From: Verticillium longisporum
Taxonomy: Eukaryota; Ascomycota; Sordariomycetes; Glomerellales; Plectosphaerellaceae
Length of the DNA stretch: 64,000 nt
NCBI GenBank assembly: GCA_019188255.1
Contig: JAETXT010000004.1
Coordinates: 496,001-560,000 of the forward strand
Reading direction: 5' to 3'
A model generated the notes under the pieces. That model did not search any database. It saw only the letters and a program-made list of their open reading frames with translations, and had not been told where the DNA came from. Shown in pieces: positions 24,526-37,546 of this stretch (the first letter of the stretch is position 1; the number at the start of each line of letters is the position of its first letter). The position numbers and the translations under genes were made by a program.

Positions 24526-26243
24526 TCACCTCGTCACGGGACTCACCTGGCCTGGAAAATGTGGATTCGAATGTGTGTCCTATTTGTCGCATTGATGCAA
24601 CCGGCCAGAGCCAGGATTGTAGTTTCACTATGGCTTCCACGAAGATTATGGGTCCGGGGAACATTCTCAAGCGCCGTCTGGGTTGTGATTTTACTAATCT
24701 TAACACATGAATGATGACACACCTCATAGGCAGCGAAACATTACGCTTTCATCCCTGTCATAGGACCCCGGGGGCTTCTGCCTTCTCAGAAAATGGGACC
24801 ACGTAGACTCCTCTCTTGCCGTCAAAACACTGATCCGGCGGGGACAGGGTACGCTGGAGGCTTGTCTTTGACTGACCAAACCTTCCGGCGCATCCTGACC
24901 AGTCTCTCATCACGCAGCTTATGACATGTTCTTACTCTCAACATGCAACTGAGGTGCATCCGAAAAGTCTCTAGTTCACGAGAACCGAACGGAGCCATGC
25001 CCGTGACGACGCGATCATCTCCGAGACGCGACTTTCACTGCCTGGCCATGACAGTGCCGGGGAACAGAGCACTAGAAGCACTTTTTTTCAGCTTGCATGG
25101 GTGACACGTGTGCATCAAGATGGCGCGTCGCGGGATCTCGTTCAAGGGTGGTCGGCGCTAGACAATAATTCGACCACGATATTCGTTGCACAAAGTTCTA
25201 GTTCAGGAAAGTTCCGGGGAATCGACTGGACAAGCTATAGGACAAGCCGATTAAGGGCGGTGATACCCCAGTAGCCCATTGCCAGCGCAAGGCCTCGCTG
25301 CCGTCTGACAGACGCTCGTCGCATGTCCGCGCGCGAATCAGGATCGGGAACGGCAACACAGCTCTCCCGCATACTTGGGACGTATCGAAGGTAGGCCTCT
25401 CTGTACATCCCCCGGGCTTTTCCGTACCTCGTTCGTCCGTAGTTTGCCTTTCCAAACATAGGTCCCGTTTATTCCCCGCGTCTCCCCGCTAAGGGGGCCG
25501 GGGCATCCGTGGAGGTGATAGTGCCTGACTCGGGCTCAATGCGGGACTCCGATGAAGGGGCAAAGGCCCAGCGCCGGCTTGGCATGCCGGGCGCGGAGCC
25601 TGACACGGCTGACGTGCCGTCTCATCCGTGGTGCGACAAGCGCGGGCCGATCTCCCCTTCTTCTCCAATGACACGAGACCGGGCGAGAACAAAGCCAGCG
25701 CGTGCTAAGGGCAAAGTCAATTCTGTGCCAAATGGCGATCAGCACGATTGGCGGCTGTGGGCGCCGTGGGCGCCCCAGGGCGCCCCAGGGCGCGCCCGGA
25801 GAAGCTTATTCTCTTCTGCCCGTGTCTGGGGTGAAGGGGTTCGAAATGAGAGACTACTGCGTCTGTCTGTTCCCCCCCCCTTTCGCTGGCGCCGTTCTTC
25901 TTGGGACCCGCCACCGGCCGCCTTTTCTCGGCACTTCCGTGCCGGGTGCGACATGTCGACGTCAGCCCCCCAGACAGACGACATCATGCTAGAGACCATT
26001 GCCGGTGAAAGACGGCCGCCTGCCAGTGACAGTCTGTGCCATGTTGCATCATGACGACGAGTCATGGCTCTGGGGATGGGAAATACGAACCCCGCGTATG
26101 GCCAGGAAACGATAGCTATATCAGAGCTGGCCGCCGCCTTGATCCTGGGCCTCTTGAGCGGTTTGGTGCCTCAGAGCTTCCACGACTGATCCCTTTCCCC
26201 TTGCTAGTGAGTCGAGGCACGTTGAGATAGATCCAGAAGCAAA
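24526..26243. other. Intergenic
   Basis: This is the 3' region of the AAA gene and the promoter of the permease gene. It includes GGGCGCCCCAG repeats at about 25767-25800 and a C run at 25873-25881. I find no gene. Confidence 0.5.
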
Positions 26244-28296
26244 ATGGCAGCACACGAGAATATGGGCGTCGACCCTGATCCGCAGCCCAGGGTCAGCGAA
26301 GTCAAGGCATCGCATGCCGACATGACGGCCGGCCGCTACCTCGCGACCCGGTTCAGCACCTTGAAGCCGCCGATGCTGGCGGCGCCGAACCCCTGGCGTC
26401 TTGTGAGGATGCTGAACCGCCACCAATGGGCCTTTTTCGGCGTGGCCTTTGCCGCCTGGGTATGTTTACCATGTTCCTTTCTCTTTGGCGGTGCAGCGCT
26501 GTTCGTCGTGACCGTACAAACGGCATCCTACGGGCTGTAAACCAATGGAACTGACGCACTTACACGACGACAGACGTGGGATGCTTTCGACTTCTTCACC
26601 GTTTCCCTGACCGTTACGCAACTGGCCAAGGAGTTTGGCAAGACGAAGACGGACATCACGTGGGGCATCACGCTGGTGCTCATGTTCCGTTCTGTGGGCT
26701 CCGTCATCTTTGGTATCGCCGCCGATCGATACGGTCGCAAGTGGCCGTTTGTCGTCAACAACCTGCTATTCGTCGTTCTTGAGCTGGTGAGTTGTCATTC
26801 CCTTACACCGCTTTGGCAGCGAGAACCCATGGCATGCATTGGGTTGGGTCGAAGGATCGTTGGGCACCAAGAGAAGAGGCGCCGCCCCCGGCCGCCTGTT
26901 CGTCTGAACATGGCACGCGATGGATCGCGGGGGAGAGGGGGGCTTTGCTGCACGCCATCGCCTATAATATGGCCCCTGGTTCCGTCACTGGGGGCGCGTA
27001 CCGGGGGCTGGAAATCAGCCTCATCACAACGTCGAACGTTGTTGCGGTGAAGTTTCATGCTGACTTGCGATGGTAGGGAACCGGCTTCTGCCAGACGTAT
27101 CGGCAATTCCTGGTATGCCGTGCGCTGTTTGGCGTCGCCATGGGCGGCCTCTACGGTAATGCGGCTGCCACGGCGCTGGAGGATGTCCCTGAAGCGGCCC
27201 GCGGCCTCATGAGCGGTATCCTACAACAAGGTGTCAGTCCGCGCTCCTCTGCTGCCCAACATTGTTTGCCTCGCTGACACGTACGTGCCTCACGCAGTAC
27301 GCCTTTGGATACCTGCTCGCTACAGCCTTTGCCAGGGGCCTCGTCGACACGACGCCTCACGGTTGGCGCCCGCTCTTCTGGTTCGGAGCCTGCCCGCCTG
27401 TGCTGTTCATCATGTGGCGACTCATGCTGCCCGAGACGCAGACGTTTCTCGCCCACAAGCGCCTGCGCGAACACGCCGCCCACCAGCACGAGGCCGCAGC
27501 CAGCGCCGACGGCTCCCCGCACCGGTCTGTGACGTCGACCTTCCTCCAGGAGGGCAAGGTCGCGCTGGTCCGTCACTGGAAGGTCCTCAGCTACCTCGTG
27601 CTCCTCATGGCCGGCTTCAACTTCATGTCTCACGGCTCGCAGGACCTGTACCCGACCATGCTCAGGAACCAGTTTGAGTTCTCGGCGGACCTCGTCACCG
27701 TCACCCAGGTCGTGGCCAATCTCGGCGCCATGCTCGGCGGCAGCACCGTGGGCTACTGCTCGCAGATCTTCGGCCGCCGCTTCAGCATCCTCTGCTGCTG
27801 CGTCATGGGCGGCGCCATGCTGTACCCCTACACCTTTGTCTCGAACCCGCGCGTCATGGCCGCCGCCTTCTTCATGCAGTTCGCCGTCCAGGGCGCCTGG
27901 GGCGTCATCCCCATCCACCTCATGGAGCTCAGCCCCGGCGCCTTCCGGACCTTTGTCGTCGGCACGGCCTACCAGCTCGGCAACCTCGCGTCGAGCGCCA
28001 GCTCGACCATCGAGTCGCGCCTCGGCGAGAACTTTCCCCTGGCGCCCACGGCCAAGGGCGAGACGCGCTACGACTACGGCCGCGTCATTTGCATCTTCAT
28101 GGGCTGCGTCTTCGCCTATGTCATTGTGCTGACCGTCCTGGGCCCCGAGCGCCTGCGCCGGAGCTTTGACGTCGAGGACGACGACGATGCGCGCGAGGTC
28201 GCCGGCATGGAGACCATTGGCGGCGCGGGGCGCGAGAGGGTGCTGGGCGATGAGGAGACGGGCCACCAGGAGAAGAGCGCTGTGCATCGCGAGTAG
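26244..28296 (+). CDS. Jen1-like monocarboxylate permease (MFS)
   Basis: Four exons (26244-26459, 26574-26786, 27077-27232, 27298-28296) give 527 residues. The 290-bp second intron is unusually long for this window, and intron 3 uses a GTCAGT donor. The protein has about twelve membrane helices and the MFS loop ADRYGRKWPF. The Jen1-family signature NFMSHGSQDLYPT (N-x2-[S/T]-H-x-[S/T]-Q-D-x3-T), starting near residue 303, is complete; in yeast Jen1 it lines the substrate path. Members carry lactate, pyruvate and related monocarboxylates (some dicarboxylates) with protons across the plasma membrane. The acidic, Lys-containing tail could be the site of ubiquitin-driven endocytosis, as in yeast; that is inference. 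Exact substrate cannot be told from sequence. Confidence 0.88.
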
Positions 28297-29143
28297 GGAG
28301 TGTGGCAGGGCAGGGCAACGGGAGCAGCGGGTGAGCGGGTGAACGAGCCGCTGGCCGGACGCTGTGCATTTTCTGCTGCTGAGTGCGTGGTACATGTGGC
28401 ACGGCGGCACAAGATCTGGCCGCGACGTATCGGGCATGATTTGCAATGAAACGACGTCTTTCACGATACCTCCTAGTGACTTGGTGTGTCTGCACACGCT
28501 CCTGATGGCCGTGGCTGTGTAAAGGCTAGCCATCCGTCTTAAACGTACCATGCATCGTCGATCGCCTTGCTCAGCGTCGAGTGGTTCTGCAGAAAGCCGT
28601 CAGCGGTGAGGCGCCGGACTGCTCGACGTCGGGTTGCGTCCCAACGCCATCCATCACAGCTGGGCGGCATGTAGGAAGCAAGAGTGACGCCCATCATGGG
28701 CTTGGGGGATGCCGCGTGAGCAGCCCTCCGGGCACCGGTTCAGTCTGGGTACGTCTGCTTCACGCATCAGGTACCTTCTTTTACCCTGGAGAGACGAGGG
28801 GGCGCATGTGCCTTTGGGCCAAGGACGAGGTCAATCGGGCAGCGATTTGGTGTGAAGCACTTGCGATATGGGGGGCGGGCGTGGGACACCATTCGCGATG
28901 TGTCCCTCACGATCTCGGTGGTTGTGCTTCAGAGCTCGCACCGAACAGAGACGGGCGAGGAAGAGTCGGCGGGAAAATGGACTTAAAAGCGCCAGAACTT
29001 GCTCCCGCTTCTCAATCTTCGCCTTGAATTTCATTCATCGTCTTCCTCACTCCCTTCATCCATCCTCTACCGCTCAGCGTTGCCAAGTCAGGCATTTACA
29101 AACCATCACTCTCGTCCTTGACTTACACCCATGTACGGAGGGA
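28297..29143. other. Intergenic
   Basis: This lies between the permease and the first zinc-finger-like paralog. I see no gene or repeat of note. Confidence 0.5.
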
Positions 29144-30582
29144 ATGATACGGCGTAAGACCGAACAAGTCATCAACACGCGAGAAAAAGAACTGAGATTT
29201 GCTCAGTAACATTTCGTATACAGAGGAGGCCACGATACCGCGTGTCAGCTCGTTCATGCTGGGCAGTTGGCTGGAGATACCAAAGGAGTCCCTGTGCGTG
29301 AATGATCGACTTGCAGTCGGATACAACAAAGCGGAAGACGGTCCCGAGAAGCAGACTTACTGCGACAAGTCGAGACAGATAATTGAGAGCTTCAACAGTG
29401 TCATCAACCGAGGCTAGAATTCACCGAATCGAGGGTCAACCCTGGCGGAGCGCGACCATCTACGTGGCCCCTGACCCGATCAACAATACAGGGCAAGCTC
29501 CTTTCAGACGGACGTGGTGGGGTTACAGTACCTTCACCACAAGGAGTGTCCCGCCGGCAATCTTGACGCCATGGAGGGCGAATGGTACCGCTGCATATTC
29601 GCAGATGAGTTCCGAGAGCTCTACGACATGGCTACAGCCCAGCCTTTTAGGGCATGCAAGCAACCTTTCTACAAGATAGGACTTCTGCGGTTGGTGGTAT
29701 GCCTGGCAGCATGTGCGAATATTGGCTAACAATAGATGCAGCGATCACCTGAAGAGAGGCCACTCGCCAAGTTATAACTGTGTGAAGTGTCAAGCTCGCT
29801 GCGCGGGTCGAGATACCACTGACTTTATCGAGGCCCATCGCACCGGGTATGCGTGCCAGAAGAATGGCGGCCCCATCACATCCTTCCACCGGCACATTAT
29901 GACTCCCGAACAGGACGAACGATACTCCAGAGTGGACTTCCGCAAGAAGTTCGTATGGAATGGACAAATGTATGTGGCGACAGCTGGCATGAGTTTCAGG
30001 ACCGAGGTCGAAATCATCCACCGATCCATCTGGCCGTGGGAGGGCGATACCCTAGAGCCCCGTCAGACCCTGTCGATACCCCTGGATCGCTGGGATGGGC
30101 ACCAAACACTGTCCGGCATGAGACCGCTAGCGCCATCCGCTTTACCAGCCCTGCTTCGACAAGACGTTTATCAACCTCCAGAAGAGAGTATCCAGAAACA
30201 CCCTTTGTTGGACTCTGGCTACGGTGGCAGTGAAGGAATCCCCAGGGGCATGAGGAAGCTGGCCACCTCGCGCTCAGAGCCACAGCCAGGTCAACAGCAC
30301 CTGCAGCAAGAGGATGCATCCATGAATGCGTTTACGCAAGGAGTGGGGAGTATATTCAGCGACCACTCGATTTTGGACTCGGCGACGGCGATTGAGGGCA
30401 TGAATACCAGGTACCCGCAGGATCTCGATGACGAACAGATCATGGATGACGAACCTGCCAACAATGACTTGGTCGACAATGGATCGAAGAGCTGCACAGA
30501 GGCAGGATGGGATGTATATTTTAACAGATTCACCCCCGATGCAGACCTGGCTGAGAACCAACACGCAGAGCCATTTTTATAG
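29144..30582 (+). CDS. Diverged C2H2-like zinc-finger protein, paralog A
   Basis: The 3' part is secure: an exon ending at 29689 (KIGLLR) joins exon 29736-30582 (CSDHLKRGHSPSYNC, VKCQARC) across a 46-nt intron. The 5' part is tentative: a 10-nt exon at 29144-29153 spliced to 29224, leading to SSFMLGSWLEIPKESL, then an exon ending near 29397-29399. The junction into the ECPAGN segment (29507 or 29528) is unclear, and the only donor in phase is poor. The protein matches the copy at 31142-32579 in order: SFMLGSWL, a CP-containing block, HLKR-x-H with C-x2-C, IMTPEQD-x-YSRVDFRK, and DSGYGGSE. This is the pattern of a fungal family with a degenerate C2H2-like region. The function is unknown. The unclear 5' splicing may mean it is decaying. 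Confidence 0.55.
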
Positions 30583-31141
30583 GGGCGAAAGGAAGATAGC
30601 GGGAAATTGAAGAACTGTAGAGCTTTCGCATTGGCCGTTAGGCATTCATGCATGCAATCCGACTGTGACACCAAGTGGACAGTGAAATCGTGACAGGCCT
30701 TGTTCCGCACTATTAGGCCAGTTGATCTGAACGGCAACGCTCGGTATACTACGTATAGGTAGCATCACAAGCTAGGCGTGTGCGATTTTACTCATAGATC
30801 AAGACCAACCAAACTACCTAGAAAGGATACCAACTATCGCTGACGCTAGCTCGTTGGCAACAGAGAAAAAGGCAATTCGACGCGACGATAGGCCCGGATC
30901 GTCCCTCTTGCGCCTTGGACTAGACAGCATCCCAGGCAGACAGCATCACTGCATCAACAATGAACCAGTAGGGCAGGCTGGGAAATCGCACCGCAAATTT
31001 GGGGACGAGGTCGGTACCTATAAATTTTGCCAACTCAGGAAACTCATGCTGCTGGGCCATCTTCCTTCCGTATCCTGGTCCGTCTCAGAATCGAACAGGT
31101 TTTCATCTACCGCAAGCTCAATCAGCCTTTCTTTGCTTGCC
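30583..31141. other. Intergenic between tandem paralogs
   Basis: This is the spacer between the two zinc-finger-like copies, which face the same way. No gene is seen in it. Confidence 0.5.
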
Positions 31142-32579
31142 ATGAGCGACTGTGGTGTAGAGTGAGTGCACCTCTCTACGGTCGATGTACCTCCGCCTTG
31201 GAGCCGGCCAGCTGCCCGGCCGGTCACTAACAAGACAACAGCGAACCAACAGACATTGGCACCACCAAGCCGCCCGCCCGTTCTTTCATGCTCGGGAGCT
31301 GGCTCCTCACCCAGCAGTCCTCCGCTGTCAACGAATTACTGTTCTTAGACACCGCACTGGAAGCCAGTGGCTGCAAGCGATTACAGACACGCAAGGAGAA
31401 CTGTGCCAGGATCTGTGAGATAATCGCAAGGTCCATTCGTTGACAACTGGCTTCCGAGACTCACTTCCACCTGGGAAGTCGGAAGACAATAACCAGCCAT
31501 GGCTGATGCCCATGGACGCTCCGGGGGCAGGCGTGCTCCCCGGCTGCTCCCCCGCCCTGGAGTCGCAGCGCCGATAGTTCACCCGCAGGTGTCCCCACCC
31601 ACCGCCGAAGCCTTCCTTTGCCCCTTTGTTGCTTTCGACCCGCAGCATTACTTATCTACAAGAGGAGCCATGGGAAGCCCGTGCGTGCAGAGAGCCTTCA
31701 AGGATATATCGGGGTTGAAGTAATCATCCCCGATGGATACACAGCACAGAATGAGAAATCTTATACTAACTAAGGACTAGGGAGCACCTCAAACGTCATC
31801 ATAGCCGCCGTTTCAATTGCCCAGACTGCGGTGAGAGAATCAAGTCAGAGGAGCAACAGAGCTGCTTTACGAAAGAGGATGAGCCATGTACAGACGGGAC
31901 GAAACCTGGATTTCACCCTCCGATTATGACTTGGGAGCAGGATGACAGCTTCACTCGGGTCGATTTCCGCAAGGCACGTCAGAACCATTGCAATTTTATA
32001 GTACAGTACTTGGCTATCTGTCAGGCTCTATGGCCAGGGCACGACATTCCAGGGAGCATGTGTAAGTCTCTTTTTCTCTCTCTCACACACAACCACTGCC
32101 AGCAAGATCACATCACCTTTAGCAGCCTAACTAACATTGTGTGACGTGCACCAGACAAACACCAGATTTTGGCACGGTACCAACCACCAGCACCTGAGAC
32201 GCCCATGGCAGGTCTCCGCGCCCCCGATGGCGATAATGACCGACACGGCACTCTCGGGGACTCGAGGGGCTCGACTTCGTCGATGGCGAGCTTCGATTTT
32301 TTTTCAATTCCCAAACCCACCAATGAAGAGCTTATTAAGCTAGTTACACGAAAAGATTCTGGTTACTATGGGTCGGAGACGCACAGTGACAAAACTGGGA
32401 GGGGGACATCTGGGGTGACTAGGCATAATCTTGAATCGTCGACCAAGAACTTGAGTGTTGCAGTCACGGTCGGGGGTGCTGGCGGAGACGGGCAACCCCT
32501 CGAGCTCGCATCTGCCGAACAGTTCTTTAATGATGCCTTCCGGGACGAAGACTACCAGTGGGAGAATGGGTGGCTGTAG
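31142..32579 (+). CDS. Diverged C2H2-like zinc-finger protein, paralog B
   Basis: Five exons close exactly to 354 residues: 31142-31161, 31242-31438, 31578-31719, 31781-32061 and 32155-32579. The first exon is only 20 nt and encodes MSDCGV. Landmarks are PPARSFMLGSWL, AEAFLCPFVAFDPQHY, GLKEHLKRHHSRRFNCPDCG, PPIMTWEQDDSFTRVDFRK, ALWPGHDIP and RKDSGYYGSETH near the C-terminus. The block CPF...HLKRHH...CPDC followed by MTxEQ and a W/F-P motif is typical of a large fungal family of unknown role with one incomplete C2H2 finger. Nuclear or nucleic-acid binding is possible but unproven. It pairs with the upstream copy as a tandem duplication that has diverged strongly. Confidence 0.65.
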
Positions 32580-32798
32580 GCCGGCAACTGGTCCCTTCTG
32601 ACAACCTCGTGTGAACAAGGTGGCGGCTCGGCTTGAGATTCTTGCTGTGTGTCGGTGTGAGTGAAAATGACCTCAGTCTTTTAATCTATCATGTTGCGAC
32701 TTCTTCAGGTTACATGTCATGATTACAATGTAATAAAGCCTAGCTTTGCCATTGCTCCCCGAGTGTCCTCACTAAAAGCCACATACGAATGTGGGAGT

Positions 32799-34078
32799 TC
32801 ATTTATTACATTCCCGACAGAACGTCTCGCGGTTGGGCGACACAGGATAAATATCCTTGCCATACGTTCCATTCAGCGAAACGGCCCCAACGACCTCTCC
32901 AGACTCGAGCCGGATCCATGTCTCGAGCTCGCCCAGGGCCAACTGGTTCTGCCGCAGCAGCACCTGCCGCGACCCGCGCTCCCAGTTGCCGTTGCCGCCG
33001 TAGCCCGTCCGCTGGCCGAAGCAGATGTTAAGCCCGCCACCCTCGGGCTGCACGGGGTAGTCCGGAAGCGCGTCCGCCGTCCACTTGTAACACCACGAGT
33101 CACCGTGTTGGTGCGCAGTGAAGAGACCCAGCATGCCCGGCGTCGACGTGACGGCCTTCATGAAGGGTATGTCCTGTCCGCCGTACGCGCAGGTGCCGTT
33201 GTTGACGCCGTCGGGACAGTACCCGATCGCCTGGCCTGTGACGACCATGTCGTTGATCCCCGGCTGTCGCTGCGGATCGATCCCGGACCGGCCTGCACGG
33301 CAGAAAAGGCGTCGAAGGGAATGTGGACGAAACTCAGGGACGGGATGGTCTTGTTGAATTTCGTGACGATGCGTTGGTTCTCGGCGAGGAACCAGTCAAC
33401 CACATCGGCATCAACCCAATTGGGGCGCGCGATCCTCTTCCCGTCAGGCCCGAGCTCCTGGTACCCAAAGCCACTTCGTGAATGGAAGAACCACAGAAGA
33501 AGCGCGGCGGCGCAGCCGCAGCCCGTGGGGCAGTCGACTGGGTAGATGGGGGGGTAATAGTTGGTGACGCCGACGCGCTGAGGGTCAGGCACCATTGAGC
33601 GGGTGGGGGAATTGGGCCAGCGCTGTTCACGGGCGAGCATGGCCTCAACAGAGCGATTGTAGCCCGGATCATGGTTGCCATGGAGGGTGGCCCACGTTAA
33701 GTTGCGGTCGAGGATAGGCTGGACGAGCTGGTCGATGTAGTGGGTCGTGTTATCGAAAAAGATGTTGTCGCGGGAGATGAGGTCGCCATTGATGACGACG
33801 AAGTCGGTTTGTGGCTCATCAGCGAGGAGGTTGGCGATCGTCTTCGTTGTGAGAGCGTCCTGGATTGGTCCGTACGAGCTGGCCGCTGGATATTGTCAGA
33901 GCTGGTCTGCGACTGGTGTGGAAGCTTCCTCACCCTCTCCATAGTGAAGGTCATCCAAAATGGAGATTTGAAAGGTGCCGTCTGGCCCGAAAGCCAGCGG
34001 ACGCGTAGGCCCAGTGGCGTCCCGGAGAGCGAGGCAAGCAACTGGCAACGCAACGAACGCAACTGCTATGCGCCACAT
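32799..34078 (-). CDS. Secreted calcineurin-like metallophosphoesterase, one apparent frameshift
   Basis: The exons are 33934-34078 and 32799-33885. The start MWRIAVAFVALPVACLALR is a clear signal peptide. The metal-binding motifs are in order: ILDDLHYG (D-x-H), INGDLISRDN (GD), LHGNHD (GNHD), SFVHIP (His) and FTAHQHGDSW in place of the usual GHxH, so the final glycine is alanine while both histidines remain. Family relatives include yeast Dcr2-type phosphatases and secreted fungal phosphoesterases; the substrate is unknown. The frame breaks at the C run 33282-33284. One added base gives 410 residues in frame and joins SAVQAGPG to IDPQRQPGIND. The rest, with several Cys pairs and NGT/NNT glycosylation sites, fits an extracellular protein. 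Probably functional if the break is a sequence error. Confidence 0.78.
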
Positions 34079-36046
34079 GTTGACTGACGGCGATTGATGG
34101 CGCGCTGACACGACCCGAAGGCTACAGCAAGCTTGGGGGGAGGCCGAGCTTATACCAGCTGTCGTAGAAGCCCATTTCTTCATGCATACAGAGGCCACTC
34201 TCAAGTGACACCGACCACGTGTGCCGTGATTGTCGAAGTAGATGATCGAGTTGACGTGCCATCATCCACTCCGATGGGTTACTTGTGCGTCGAGATCCAT
34301 CGTGGCGCCTTGGCCGTTGGGTCCTGGACTTGAATCCAGTGATGGAAGACGGCCAATCGTTGGATGGAGCGCGGCAACGTGTGCAACGGCTCGGGGTTTA
34401 GATGCTTGATTGTGATTTCGTTCGTCTGGAGTCCCGTGGATGCAGGGTTACACATTGCCGCCTCTGATCACTGTCTAGCCGTAGCATTGGGTGTACGAAT
34501 GGCCGCAAGGAAACGTGAAGGCCTCGATGGATGCCATTTGGTGAGGGGATACGACGACACTGGTCTGTCGACGGAGGATGCCGAATGGAATCATCCAGGC
34601 ACCACCATCTTAGGAAGACGCCCCAGACGAAAATGGCTTCGAAACAAAGTGCATGGATCGAGTTGTCTTCATGGAAAGTCAAGGTTGACAGGGAGTGAAA
34701 ACCGAGTGCGGGGGAAATGTGCTCGATGGTCGTGTTGCTTGGGCTCGAGCCATCACGAGATCATATTTCCTGTTTGAGCTGCCAGTGGTTGGCGCCTGTT
34801 GTGCTTCTCCAAAGCGTCCTGTGATTCTATAGCAACTCGGGCACCCAATGAGTGCTCACGAGACCGTTGTAGGGTAAGGAAACACCTGCACTCAGCCTCA
34901 TACCTGACACCACGCCCGATCTTTTGACAGGCTAAATCAGCCTGATCATTTGTATTGAAGCGTTGGTTTCGTTCTGACCAGACATGACGATCGTCGCTCA
35001 CTCGTAGTAACATCCTCCGAGCAACACGCGGCTTCTTACAGCTGACAATCCTGAAGCCTCGCTGCATTCGTCCTCAATCGGCTCAATGACCTTGTGTGCA
35101 AACAGGGCAAAGGAATGAAAAATTGATAGTTCAGAGCAAACAATCGCCCTATTCCCAGCGACTCAGGATGGCCCACCAGCCATTGGAAGATGCCCTGCTG
35201 GCCGGCTATTCAAGGTTGAACTGCCAGCCACCGTCTCTAAGCCCATGTCGGATCCGACCATTTTGTCCTGTCCGAAGCACACTAAGCCAGAGAAAGTCAT
35301 CGCTCGCCTAATATTTAGCACAGCCTGCTCAGTAAACTGAGTGACGATCCCCAGGAGCCCAAATATCGCGCAGCTCAGGGCGCCCCATAAACCAGGCTGA
35401 CAGCGTCTCTTCCAGGTGACAAGGGGCCTTATCAGGAAACCGGCAGTGCACCTCAGCATCCACCTAGCTGCCATCGTGACCTGGCTACAGCGTCGGATCT
35501 CGCCTACGGCTGACAGGAACCACCAATGCCGCCTTCTTTTCGGTGGTCAAGTGACTAGGGAGCTGCTACAACAGGCCTTCTCGAAGGATAGCCGACGTCG
35601 GTCGCCCGCCCAGAGTGCACCTTCTTCGCTATGCTTGGCAAGCCACAATGAATTCTGATGCGGCACTTAATCTGTTTAACGAGGCGTTGAAGATGCCGCT
35701 CTGCCGGCTTTGGCAAGCTGTCTCGAAAATGCCTTGCTGAGAAACACCATGGACATGAGGCGGATTACAGGAGCAGACCATGGGGAACATCGCAGATACA
35801 AAAGGTAGCAACTTGAGACCTCATCATGCTCTCCACCATCATCACTATTGCCATCTATCTTTCCAACGTCGTCAAGCATCATCATTAGCATCAAGCAACT
35901 CGTAACCTGTTATCCATCATTCACGTCACGTCAGAGACGAACCACAGTCCTCATCCTCTGGTGATAATCAGCCTCATCACCGCCAGGGCGCCGCCACAAA
36001 AGCCACCCCAATAGCCCGGTGCACCCAAGCGCCAGGGCCTGACAGA
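34079..36046. other. Intergenic
   Basis: Nearly 2 kb lies between the divergent phosphoesterase and the glycine-rich gene. Short open frames occur on both strands, but none shows a domain, a splice pattern or family resemblance. Confidence 0.45.
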
Positions 36047-36397
36047 ATGTGTCTCCCGTCCTTCCGCCGCAAGAAGCAGGCCCCTGCCCCCGTCGAGCAA
36101 ACCTCCAACGTCTTGCATCGCGACCTTACCCCTGCGGTACTCACTAAGCACAACGCAGTTCATGGCGGGCCGGCGAGCACAAACAGCGCAGTCGCGGAAT
36201 GGTCGTACAACAGGACATCCGCCAAGTACACAGGTCCTGCCTACACCAGGCATAGTCCGAAACGCTATCGTTCGGACAGTTACGGGTACGGAGGAGGCGG
36301 GTCCTATGGCGGCGATGGGGGTGGTGGAGGTTCAGGCGGCGACGGCGGCGGTGGAGGAGGCGGAGGTGGAGGGGGTGGTGATGGTGGTGGTTGTTGA
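36047..36397 (+). CDS. Small glycine-rich hypothetical protein
   Basis: A single exon encodes 116 residues. It begins MCLPSFRRKKQAP, has a middle with KYTGPAYTRHSPKRYRSD, and ends in a glycine-rich tail of GGDGGGG repeats closing in Cys. Many ascomycetes have short proteins with an MC start and a Gly-rich Cys-ending tail, usually uncharacterised. A basic N-terminus with an early Cys could be lipid-modified; this is inference. The Gly-rich stretch could also be chance repeat, so confidence is moderate. Confidence 0.5.
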   Translation: MCLPSFRRKKQAPAPVEQTSNVLHRDLTPAVLTKHNAVHGGPASTNSAVAEWSYNRTSAKYTGPAYTRHSPKRYRSDSYGYGGGGSYGGDGGGGGSGGDGGGGGGGGGGGGDGGGC

Positions 36398-37546
36398 GTC
36401 GCCTCGCCTGCTGAGACTCTGAGATCCCCTAGGAAGTCAGTTAAGAAAGCCTTGATTTGTAAAACTCGATCAATCATATATCTGTCAGACGTAAGTATTA
36501 TTTCGCAAACTTGAGAACTGCGTGACGGCAGACAGAGCCGCAATGACTCTCAGAGCATCTGGGAGCATCAATGTACACGAATGTGAATGAAGTCGCTAAT
36601 AAACTTAAGTACTCGTTGTTCTTTTTTGAGGTCTGACAGCCTGCAGTGTAAATTAGTCGATCGTTGGGAGTATGCGAAATGCCATAGGTGTCTGTCCGTG
36701 ATGAGCTCAAGTCTCTTAGGCGTAGGCGCGCCCCAGCCTTGACACGGTTCAACCCGACCCCTGAACGTCAAACTGATGGACTAAAATATCGGTATATGAG
36801 AACACGTGGGCTTAAAATCATTATATGCCTGGGCTGGCCTCTGCCTATTCTCCCATTTGAGTCGAACACTGTGTGACCGTCAGCCGCACATTTTCGATAG
36901 ACACTTGCTTTTCTTTGCTCGGTCCCGCTCTCCCCTGGAAAGAATGTCAGAAAAGGAGCCTCCCCTCTCATATGGTCAATTTCATCTTGAGGGAGGTTCC
37001 CGCCTTTCATACCCGTAATATTGACGTTGGTCAACCATGGACCTCCCGCCACGAGAGAGAATCATATTGGCGAATATCCCTATCCGTCAGACGCTGTTCA
37101 ACGCGGTTTATTTGCCCAGGCTTAGTTAGAAGGTTGTTGCGCGCGAAGGCGGAATTTCGAACATTACAGAGATTGCTGGGTCGTTTGTGAAAAGTTCATC
37201 AAAGTTTGAGTCTAGGAGGATTCTAGATCGAGGTGATACGACTAGCTCACGCTGGCGCTCATGATCAACTCTCCGACCACTCAACCAGTGCTGACGGTCT
37301 ATTCAGCTGCTGCAAGCCACCGAAAAAGCATCTCCAATCGCACTGACGATGCGGTAGATAGCGGTTCGCCTCAGCGGCGCCAGGTCTCAGGGCTGCTCGT
37401 GTTGTCTCTGAACAAGGATCATGAGACCAGAACGACAGGAACCTGACTTTGACCTGCGTTTTATTAAGACTGCTTCCTTCGCCCAGGGCCACGCTTGGCT
37501 AGCATACGCATCTTCTGACCAAGTCGTAAACACCATAATCGTTGTC
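36398..37546. other. Intergenic
   Basis: This is the region upstream of the cysteine-rich membrane protein gene. No feature stands out. Confidence 0.45.

Noticed and set aside
27151..28551. 466-residue open frame on the minus strand
   Set aside because: It is antisense to the Jen1-like permease, whose splice pattern and motifs are clear.
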